Source: Anastatus disparis (Eukaryota; Arthropoda; Insecta; Hymenoptera; Eupelmidae). Taken from it: a stretch of DNA of 64,000 bases. The notes beneath the pieces were generated by a model that was given only the letters and a program-made list of their open reading frames with translations, did no database searches and was not told the DNA's origin. Numbering within the stretch: the first letter of the stretch is position 1; each line of letters starts with the position of its first letter. The stretch is taken from assembly GCA_017163975.1 (NCBI GenBank), contig JAFFSR010000229.1, positions 10,620,001 to 10,684,000 of the forward strand. The letters are read 5' to 3'. The translations under genes and the position numbers were made by a program. Shown piece by piece: positions 49,395 through 61,300 of the stretch.

Positions 49395-52300
49395 ATGGTA
49401 ATGTCGGAAAATATGGATGAGCGTGAGCGTAAAACTGTCGTTGAATTTTGTCACTTGCTCGAAAAGAGTAAACAATTGTTTAACGGCCTCAGAGATTTAC
49501 CACAATATGGTCATAAACAGTGGCAGGCTTATTTTGGACGTACATTCGATATATACACCAAACTTTGGAAGTTTCAGCAGCAGCACCGGTGAGTCATGAT
49601 TTCTCTCTTTTTTTTTTAACGCTCTATCTCCCTCTTACTTCCTCTTTTCAGTTATTTTTTTTTCCTTTTCTTTTCTCTTCATATGTTTCAAACGGGGGTT
49701 TGTTAGAGCTTTATATATACGTACAAGTAATACATGTATATACGTACGTGTAATGTATATATGTAAAGCGTTACTACTGCCTTTGCGTGCACATATATAA
49801 AAGGGTGAGGAAACTCGTCTCTCTTTCTGACGAGTCGTTGGCTCTGCTGCCTTTCTCTTCTTTTACTTCTTCTTCTTCTTCTCTTTTTTTTGTACTTCTT
49901 TTCTATACCGCTTTATTCCCCTCTCTCTCTCGTTTCGTGCTGAGTTTTTTTTTTTTTTTTTTTTGCTTTCGAAGGGTGGATTTTTGTGTTGTGTGTCGGA
50001 GGTTTTGTTTTGCATGTTTTTTTTTCTATTCTCTTTTTTTTTTAGAAAGACGAGAAGATCTCTTCTTCGTGTTCTTCTATTTTTTTTAACACATTTTTGT
50101 TCGGCATGTAATATCGATTTTGTAATTTTTATTAGAAAATTAAGTATAGGTTGAACGACAGTTTTATATATGCTGCAACGATGAAAAAAAAAGAAGAGAA
50201 GAGAAAAAAAAAAGAAACGAGGTTGAGTGAAGATTTTCCTCTCTCTCTCTCTCTTTTTTATTTTATGTTTACGTTAGCAGAAATTATATTAGCATTATCT
50301 ATATGCCTTTTTTTTTATTCGATGTAAAAACAATGGTCGACGAATAATGGCACATCCGCGGCGAGAATTGCATATTGGTTATCATACAGCTGGTTATAAA
50401 GAGAGTTTAAAAAGGATGTATATAGTTTTTCTCCCTTTTTTTTATTTCTAAAATTTTCTGGATCCCACCCAACTCCACTTGAAAATATATTTTACATAAA
50501 TATGCTAATTTAGAAATGAAAGTGGGCTTATTATTCTACTTTAAGGTCGTGAGCCTTAACCCGTCTTCTTCGTTTTTCTTCTTCTTGCAAATTATAGTTA
50601 AGTTTTGAATCCCATCTCTTTTACTATATCCTTGAATGACGAGTACCAAAAGGAAAATCTCTTTTTTTGATGTTTGAGGTTAGTACCGTGAAAAGGATTG
50701 CGGGGGCTGCGTGATTCTGTAGACATGTGTGTAAACTATTTATACTAATAAATTTATTAAATTCTTTCTATTATTTTGAAATTTTTTTAGAAAGGTAATT
50801 TAATTGAAAAATTTTAATTAACATCAAATTTACTTAAATAAAACGAGTGTGATTAATTATGAACCATTAGTGATTTTTATATCAATGTATACCGGAATAA
50901 ATTCATAAAATTTTAAATGGTGATCTATTTTCAGAAAATAATCAATTAATTATTCAAAGTATTTAGTATATTTAACATCTAAAATTCTAACGTGACTTTT
51001 CATACTTAATTATTAACAGCATTGATACAATGGCTATAAATAAATATAGTAATAATGTATTATCGAATTCTTGTTACATCATTAATAATGAACAATAGTA
51101 TAATAATGGAACATTTTTATTTTTTACAAATAAATTTAAAAAAAAAAAATTTTATTTAAATAGAGAGAGAATTGGCAATTGTAATATGAATCCGTGAAAT
51201 AACAGTGAATCAACCTTTTTTTTTCAACTTCTCTTAAAAATTCAAGAATATAACGTCACACAACCCCTTAAAAAAACCTAACCTCACTTCAATGAAACTT
51301 CTGCCTACACGTATATCTGAAAAAGAAAAAAAAAAGAATAAGGAACAAAAAAAGAAAAAAAATAAAGCAGAAAAGAATTAATCTTCATTTGCATCAATCT
51401 CCTAGCACGTTTCATTCAACAATACCCTCTCTTTCACCTCACTCTTTCGCACGTTTACGTATTTTTCTTTTTCTTTTTTTTTGCTTCTTCTTCTTCATCT
51501 ATATATTTTTTTTTTCTTCAACCCTTCGCATATACACATCGAGCTTACGAGTTTCTTCTTACGATGAAGAAGAAGAAGAGGCTTTTTTTTCGCCTTCTTT
51601 ATATATAGAATATGCGGATGCTGCCGCCTTAGTATAGTGGCTTCTTTTCTTTTTTTTTTAACTTTCTTTTCTCTTCTTCTTTTCTCTTTCTTTCTTTCTA
51701 TCTCTTACCCTTTTTATAAATCTTGAGACTACTACTCTTTGCCGTTTCTTCTCTCTTTTTCTTTCCAACGAAAAAAAAAACAAGAAGAAAAAAGAAAGAA
51801 TAGGGAGAGAAAAGAGGGAAAAGAGAGAAAACGAGTCACGCTGTAAGGGCTGATCTTAGCCATGTGATTGGAATAACTGAGGGAATCAAAAGTCGTTGTA
51901 GTATACGCTTTTTCGTATTGAAAGAGAAGAAAAAGTTTTCTTTTTTTTTTATTTGCAATGCTTTCAAAAGGGCTCTTAAGTTGTACGATTATTAAAGGAA
52001 ATTTGGTAAAGGATTGTTTGGTGATTTAAGTTTATGTTAAATTGCAAATTAGTTTATTAATGGAATATTAAACGTAAATTGGTTTTTAATTATACAAAAT
52101 TCAATCAAAGTATAAAATTTAAAATTCTCAAAATTAATTTAATAAAAATTATCCATTATCGAGATTAATATATTAATTTCTTTTTATAAAATGATTTAAA
52201 CAAAATTTCGATATTCTTTAATTATAATAAATTTTTAAATTCTCTAATTCAAAAGATTCAATTAAATCCTAATAAAATATTAACGGAAAAAAGTAAATCG

Positions 52301-55300
52301 ATAAAAATAATTGCAGATTGTTAATAAAAATTTTACTAAAACTAATCGATATAGAAACAAGATAAAATGACAACTTTATTAATCAAGCGAGAATATTTAT
52401 AAAAATAATTGTCATCACAAAAGTCTTTTATTTGAGCGAAACGTTCTTTTTTTAACTCTTTTTTTTTCTTCTTTCACAAAAAATGAGAACGAAACTGAAT
52501 AAATAACGAAGTTTTGTAACAAAAATGCGGAAAATCGATAACGATAAATTCATAATTGATTTTTGAAGAGGCTGTATTAGCCTTTGGTGGCTTTTTTTTT
52601 CATAAATTCGTATATGTATATTTCGGATAGCGTGAGCTAAGCCATTACTACTGAAATATTTAATTTCCCTCGAATGAAGATTTACAAGCATTTTGATAAA
52701 TTTAATTAATCAAGAGATAAAATAAGACGATTCTTTATTAAATTTTAATTGTAATCTTCACGGTAATTACTTTTGCATAATATTTGAATAATAATGTAAT
52801 TTTAATGCGTGTTACTAACATTTTTTATAAAGTATGCATTTGGAGGTATATTAATTGTAGCATTTAAGTTAAGAAAATGTAATAAATCCTTTTCTTCGTT
52901 ATTATTTATTCATTAAATAGGATTTTTGTATTATTTAAGCTATAATAAAACGTGAAGAGAAAAACAAAAAAAAAATGTTGTGGAAAATCTATAACAATAA
53001 TTTATCTTTACATTTGGCTCAACTCCCACAAATCTGAAAAAATTTTTTTTAAATATTTACTTAAATTTGTAAGAAAAAAAATATTTGATATGAACATAAA
53101 AACTCATGATGACCTCTTTTTATGTTTAGAGTTAAATTTAGTTGCTCTTGGATGATAAAATTTTATGACATCTAAACCAGCCTAAGGTTAATGAAGAAGC
53201 AAAGGATCGAATAAAAGCTATTTATGTTATGTATAAATGTATCTAAAGAAAATACAAATACATGCTTTGATGCTAAAGCCATTATTTATTAAATAAATCC
53301 CTTATATAATTTTTCTATAATTAAATAATTTTTTTTTTTGAGTAAACAATAATAAATCAGTTCAGCTCATTGAAATTAGTATTGTATTATAGTTTATTTA
53401 AGGATTAAAATATTTTAAGCCTTATTTATTCCAAAGTGAATTTTTAAGAATTTTTAATGTGATCTTAAATTATTTGACTTTAAATTTATTTTTAATCACC
53501 AAAGAAATTATTATTGATAACGTGATCGATAGAAATTTCAATCTCTTCCAGATTTAATAAATTAAATTCTATTTAATCTTTAATCATTTCTAATCAAAAA
53601 TATCCAAAACTTCTTCGCTAATTTAACCAATAAAAAAAATCCATTATCACGTTTCCATTCTAATATAACTCGTCTATTCCATCAAGCATGTATGCGTACC
53701 TCCTAAACTTTTCATACCTCTTCCATACAAAAAAATAAGAAAGAAAAGTAAAAAAAAAACGATCCCTCCAATTGGGTGGAGGCAAAAGAGAAAGAAAGAA
53801 AAATAAAAAAAGTAAAAAAAGAAAAAAGTTCAAAAAATGCGAAAGTTATCAGACCAAAGAGATAGAAAGAGAGAAGCGCACGGGTGCGCGTCATCAGCCA
53901 AAGACACGCGTTGAATTCCTGATGAAGGATACGAACACATACACGTATACATATACATGTATAAGACATTTGGATTACCGACATCCTTTTTTTAGCTTTT
54001 TTTTTTTTAAAAGATGAACGTACGCATGATGCGCATCGGCAAAATAAAACGTACGTTTACTTCCTGTCTAAGATTTCGATGATTGATTCTTCTTCTTTTT
54101 TTTTTGTAGATATTGGCTATCGGCGTCTAATATTCTCAACGCGTGTGGATACTTTTCTGCACGCATCATACTTATACCCCAGTTTTCTTTTTTTTTCAAT
54201 ATCTTTTTTTGGGAAGTTATACGCTTTGGTTCTATAAAAAAAATGATTAAATACGTTGGAAATTCTTTGACTAAGTTCATCGAGTCATCGTCCTATGGAA
54301 AACTAATTCGACATTAATAGAAGATGAATTTTTTTTTTTTGCAGAGAGGGTTGTGGGTGGCTTTTCAAAGATAGAAGGGAGGAAGGAAATACTTTATCAT
54401 GAAGAAATTAGATTGTTGTGGGCGAAGAGTTTTGAAAATTTAGAACGATAAAATTAGTTTAAAAATATAAGGACGTGATATAAATAAATTTTGATATTGT
54501 AAAAATTAGAAAAATTAGAAACATATAAATTATTAAAATATAGTATATTGGTGATTTTAATCATTTTTGTTGAATTTAAAATCTCTGAAAAGGGAATGTA
54601 GTTGAAATAGATTTTAATCACTTTTAAAACTAATAAAAAAAGTGCTTCGTCTTCCCCCTTAATTTCTTTACCAAAGAAAATGATCAAATAAAAAACCAAA
54701 GCACTATTAACAAAACTCTTCTGACAGCGAACCCATTATCAATTTTCAAACGTCGATTATATTTAAATTCTTAACTTCGTCAATCATATTTCCGTCCCGA
54801 CCCCAAGATAGAAAAACAAAAAAAAAATTTTGATACAAAAAAAAGATAATATAAAAAGAAAAAGGAAAAAAAAACTGAAGTATCAATCATTAATCAATTG
54901 CAGGGCCATACTTGACAACAAATACGGCTTGAAACGTTGGCAGATCGGTGAGATAGCAAGCAAAATCGGCCAGCTATATTACCATTACTACTTAAGAACA
55001 AGCGAGACGAGCTATCTACATGAAGCATACTCATTTTATGCGGCGATTAGAGGTAGAGCATATTATAGTCGTGCAGCTAAAGAAGACAGAAGTGATCTTA
55101 TGGTGAAAAAGCTTAGGTATGGTCTAGCCAATTTTTTCAAAGTCATTATCATGAAGCTCCTTTGATTTCTTTTCTTTTAATTTTTACAATATGATCTTTT
55201 AAAATATTTCTTATTTATTTTTTCTTTATGAGAATATTAAAAATTTAATTTCAAGTATTTTACGAATAAATTAAAAATTTAATTTGATAATTTTAAAGGT

Positions 55301-58300
55301 TAACACACAAATTATGATTTATATAAGTTGCACTGTAAAAAATTTTTTTTTAATTTTGTACAATTTGTCGAAATTTTTTTTCATTGAAAATTGTTGTGTT
55401 AAAATTTTACGCAAAACTATGTAAAATTAACTTAAAAATTTCTATAAAACTAAAATTTTTGTGTAGTTATCAACAACAAAAATTTTCGTCAAACTTACAT
55501 ACAAGACATCAGTCATTAGATTTAATCGATTAATATGTACTTTATAATTTCTGTCATAACTTAGAATTACACATTTTATTATTTAAGGTGGTTCTTCCAT
55601 AAAACATAAATGAACAAAATATTATGAAAATTTAGGAGGTCATAGATCAAACCTATATTTTTATATCTATTAAATTTCAGACTCAGTTATCGATAAAATA
55701 ATAGAAAATAATGATTTTGAAATTGAGTGTTTTATGATATAATTTTGTATTCTAACCCTTAACTTCATGTTTAAACTTAATATTTTTATAATTTCAAATG
55801 AACATATATTAATAAAAAACTATTTATTGAATTCTGCAGAATTCATAGATTTAGAACATATGAAAAAAGTAGTAGGTTGATGAATCATCTAAAAAGATAT
55901 TGAATATTAAAAAAAAAAAAAAATTGAAAAAAATAATTTAAATTATGATTCTGTAATACTTGACAGCATTGTGGAATAAAAATGTAAACACGTATCTCAT
56001 TTCTTTCGAATGTGACATTTTACTTAGCTTATAATGAGTCTAACCTTACGTAACAAATAATAATATAACAAATCGAAATTCACAACGTTGCCGGAATTCC
56101 AATATGTTCAGGAACGTACAAATAATCAAATTTTATAAAAGGGAAATGTTAACTTTACGACAGATGTTTTCTACACTATAAATTTCTATGTCAATATATA
56201 ATCTATGTTTTATTTGTAACTACATTCGCAATCTTGATGTCATATATTATTTTATTTTATCATATTATCCTGTTTAATTAGTAAAAATAATAATTTTAGC
56301 CATAATTTTATTCCTTGGTCTTTTCTTTTTTTTTCTTCTGGTTTTTATTAAAATTTTTAAAAATAACGATGATGGATTTTCAATTTTAGGCTATCAATTT
56401 TCGATCGCCATTAAATGTCACATTGCATTGCCCATCTTCAAATTTTTATATAACTTTACGACAGTTTACGACAGATTTTTTTTCGTCTAAACTATTTAAT
56501 ATTTTTTATCTTATTTATATAAAATTTAGTACATTTTATAGTTTTATAATTTATTTTACGATATTTTCCATTAAATTTAACGTTTTTAAATTATTTTTAC
56601 GATAGATATCTGAAAATAAACATCTGTCGTAAGTTTAACAACAGCCTTTATAAAATTACATATTATTTTAGTATTATTTAAAAATATTGCACGAATTTAC
56701 TTAATATTTATTAATAAAGTGTTTAGAATGAATTTTATATTCATAATACTAAGAATTTATACATTGAGTGGGGCCCCCCGGCTAAGCGCCCGCAACATAC
56801 GGACCTACATGGAAGAACCACCTTAAAATTACATATTGTTAAAAAATTTTTGTTGAAATTTTTATTTTGAAATTCACACAAAAATCATTTATAAATCCCA
56901 ACTCAAGAATATCTGAAACAGTTGTGTGTTAAAATTACAAAAAATTTTTTACAATGTACTTGTTGAAACACTCGAACTTTTGTAATCGATTTAAAAAATA
57001 ACGTTAAATTTTTTAATGTAATATATAATATAATAAATAATTTAAATAAAAAAAATTTTTACAGTGCAAGATAATATTTTTTAGTATTAAATTGTAGAAA
57101 CATTATTTACCCAATATAATAATTTATTAATTGATATGTCGATTAAAAAAAATTTTTGAATTACAGGTACTACGCTCGATTTATAGTGGTATGTCTGCTG
57201 TTAAATAAAATGAAATTAGTGCGCGAGTTGGTGCAAGAATTAGATGCTCAGATAGCCGATTATACAAGCACATATGAACCGGACGATCAAGTTGAATGGA
57301 ATTTAGTATTAGATGAAATAAAGGCTTTCGTTAAAGCTGAATCGGCTGTTGGTGTATTGACTGAATCAAACACGCCTGTTATACTTACGCATAGGCTTGG
57401 TCCTTTGAGCTCGCCACCAATTGAACGCTCGCCACCCATGTGCCTAACATTACAAGAGATCCTTATTGTCGGTAACTGCACCGATCAGGTTAGATTTATT
57501 ATTGTTTTATTGTTTCTGTATTTTTTAAGGAATTTTTAGGAAATAATTTAGATTTTAAGCGAGTTTTATTATAAAAAATTTTTAATCTACATGAGAGTAT
57601 TTAGTCGTATTTTATATACAGATAAAATAGAAGATAGTCTTCCTGAAGGAATTTTTTTTGGTTCGTTGGCAGTTTTCAAAAATTTATCATTTTCACAAAC
57701 TTAAGTCTACTTCGATATATATCTACATATATTTAGTATAATAATCAGATAGTTGATAAAATAATCTGATTATTAATTTTGTACGATAATATAAGTCCGT
57801 GAATATTTTCTCTTGAAACATTTACATTATATAAATCGCAAATGTTTCAAGAGAAATATTTAAAATTTTAATAATAGACTAAAAATTAAAAATAATTAAT
57901 AATGTCTATAACTTTCTTCTGTATAGTTTTGAAAATATCCCCAATCGGCTTTGAGTATATCAGAAAATTTCTCAGCAATCGCAATTGTTGGAATATTAGT
58001 ATGGGCAGTAACAATATTTGGCATTATCGATGCATCTGCTACTCTCAGTCTTTTAATTCCCTTAACCTAAAAATTAAAATATGCAATTAAAATTTATGTA
58101 TATTTGTTAGGAACATTTTTTTCAAATCGAATACTAACTTGTAATTTACTATTTACAACGGTGGACTTATCACTTTCTTTTCCCATTTTACAAGTCCCCG
58201 AATGATGCCATAGAGTCATTGTGTATGTTCTCAATGCACATTCCCAATAAGAATCTGAATCTGGTTCATGTGTTTCACAGCCTGGTACAGTATAGTCAAA

Positions 58301-61300
58301 CAATTCAGAATCGTAACGTTGCATTGCTTTTGTTTTGCTAACTTCTATGGCCATTCTTATTCCCTTCACGGCGACTCTAACATCATCTGGATGGGTAAAG
58401 TAATTGGCTAATAATTTTGGTTTGGCGAAAGGACTTTTGCTACGTAACAATATTTTTCCACGACTTTTTGGTTTCATTAATAGAGGCCAAATCAACCACG
58501 CGTGACGATAAAGATAAGGTGCCATTAGTTGCCAATGATTTTCTTTCAATTTAAATGGCATATGAATCAAATAATCCGATAAAAGTGATATACCGCCAAA
58601 CATGAGTTCTATGTTTGGATCTTCGTTTTCAGCTCTTGGATCATCCACATTAACATAACCTAAAGCTTCGATGCCCCCTGCTGTTGCCAATGGTCCACTT
58701 CTTTGGGTCAAATATTCGCTAATTGTTGGATTAGCTGGATTTAAATATTGACCAACAATCATACTGACAGTTTCGTTAACTAAAAATGTTAATCCACCAT
58801 AAGCAACGTGATCCATCATATTTTCACCCACCGGTGAATCAACTAAAACTTCAATATTATGACTTCGCAAATGTTCAGCTGGTCCAATACCAGATAACAT
58901 TAATAATTGCGGTGAATTAATAGCACCGGCTGACAATATAACTTCTTTTCTAGCGATAACGCGATACTTTTTATTGAATTTTATAAATTCAACACCGTAG
59001 GCTATTTTTGATTTGGGATCAATTAATATTTTCGTAACAAAACTATTGAGACTCAAATGTAAATTCCGACGATTTTTAGCTCGATATAAATAAGCGCGAT
59101 TACTGCTGAGACGTTCGCCATTTCTTAAATTGGCTTGTATATAAGAAAAACCCGTTTGCCTGCGGGCATTGTAATCAACGAGAGGAAAACCAAGTTCTTC
59201 ACCGGCCTTGACAAAGGCCGTTGCCAGTGGCGTACGATACTTTGGATTAACTATGTTCATCGGTCCGTTGAAACCACGATACTCTTTATCAGCATAAGTA
59301 AATGTATCGTCGAAGTTTTCTAATTTTTTAAATGATTCTAACATTCCTTCGTAAGACCAATTATTGTCACCTGTCACTTCTGCCCATTCATCATAATCGT
59401 TTTTGGTGCCTGTGGACAATAAAGATTTTTTTTAATAGGAAATAGTTTGATTTGATGTTCGTATTTTTTATAATTTATTTTAAACTTTTATTTGCATATT
59501 TTTACATATTAAGTAATATACCGGATATAAATGAACTCGGATTTAACAAATTATTACTAAAGATGTGATTAATTTTTGTTGTTGTATGATAAATTTTTAA
59601 AATGAAAAAATAATTTATTTTATTAATTATAATTTTGAATAACGAGAATTGATTTTAAAATTTTTAATTATGCATTGAAACTAAATAATTATTTTTCATG
59701 TTGTGAAAAACTGATTAAATTCTTGATATAGTATTTAAAATATTATATTATACAAATACCAAATGATATTTATATGAGATTTTAATAAACAAAAAATTTA
59801 TTTTGAGAATTATATACATAAATTTTTATTGAACGTTAATTATATCATGCAAGAATTTCCCAGATTCCATTTTTCCATGAAAATTCTTGTGAAATTCAAG
59901 TTATTTTTTTAAAATTTTTGGTTAAATTTTTTATAACAATAATTTTATTGATTTTATCTATTCACTTTTTAATCTTTTTTTGATTTGTTGATAACTCTGT
60001 TAAAATATTTAATATATTTCTTCTTTTATTTTTTTATATCAATAATTGTAATTCACAGAAAACGGAAGATCTAATTATTAAAAATTTTTTTTCGTTTTTT
60101 GTTAAAGCTTTCTTTTCATTTAAGTTTGAAAATATTATATTCGAATGTAAAATTTTAAAAGTTATAAAAGCTTCCAAAACTAGAATAAATATGAGAAGGG
60201 TTTCTAATTATTTCGAATGATAAAAAGCAAATAATACTAAAATTTCAATTATTAAAGAATTTACTAGCTATAACTATTCAAGATTTTTATAAGAAAGATT
60301 AAAAAAATGTTTAAAAACAAAAATAACTTTTGTCTGATTTTCATAATTTTCTTTTAAAACATTTCTTTTAAAATTTTGCACAGTTGTAGCCGGTAGATTC
60401 TTTGATCATTGTAAAAAGACATCAAATTGTTGGTAGGATTACATAATAATTTAAATTTCAAGTTAATTCCTATTTATAAAATTTTTAAATATTTATCATC
60501 AAATATTTGAATAATCTTTGCATTTTTCCAATTTTAATCTCATTCAAAGTAATGTAATTCAAAGCTTTTTAAAATTCAAAAACAAAATTTTACTTTTATA
60601 TTTTAAAATTCTACATTTTTAAGTAATTGTATTATAATTAGTATATTTTACTTTTAATAATCAAAATACATACTTGAATTTTATCAAATCAAAAATTCTT
60701 AATAAGATAGAAATAAATTCTAATAATTATATTCTACCCCTATGTGCAATCGCAAAAATTGTTATTATTTGTTAATATTTCAAAAAAATTTAACACCATA
60801 CCTTTTGTCGCAATCATAAAGTTTATCACACTGGTACCACCAACGACTTTACCCCTAGCCACTTTACACTGATTATTCTGCAATCCCAAGCAATAATCAT
60901 TCGACGGCTCGGTATAATAACCCCAATCGGCTTCTTCGTTGAATTGTAAAAATAACGCGAGCAATGGTACGTCCATAAATAAATTTTCATGACCACCAGC
61001 TTCGATCAACAAAACTTTAGCACAATCAATTTCACTGAGTCTCGATGCTATCGTTGCACCGGCACTACCAGCACCGATGATTATAAAATCATACGTTGCA
61101 CCATAATTAGGCGTCGTATCCGGTAATTCGTTATTTTGATATTGACCAAGTTGCTTGAGAAATTTCAAGCCACCGATTTTAAATTTTAACAAATTTAACA
61201 ATCCATCAAGCTGCTCCTCTTGCAATCCAAAGAATCCAATAGTCGACGTTATTATCGTTAAAAATATGGTGAATGATATGACGTGCCATCGCGTCATTGT

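Larger units (their letters stand above)
55329..57069. mobile_element. AT-rich element with TTGCACTGTAAAAA ends (outermost of three nested)
   Basis: Left end TTGCACTGTAAAAAATTTTT and right end AAAAATTTTTACAGTGCAA are inverted. The interior flanks are AT-rich, with related words such as GTTGTGTTAAAATT on both sides. No coding capacity, and no clear target duplication. It lies wholly in SCAI intron 2 and contains the element at 55587-56822. Confidence 0.65.

Noticed and set aside
49787..50089. 100-codon frame rich in Phe, Ser and Leu
   Set aside because: T-rich low-complexity sequence in SCAI intron 1.
50340..50410. Sequence resembling part of a miR-9-type hairpin (CAGCTGTATGATAACC on the minus strand)
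   Set aside because: The mature miRNA sequence is not matched and no good stem forms.
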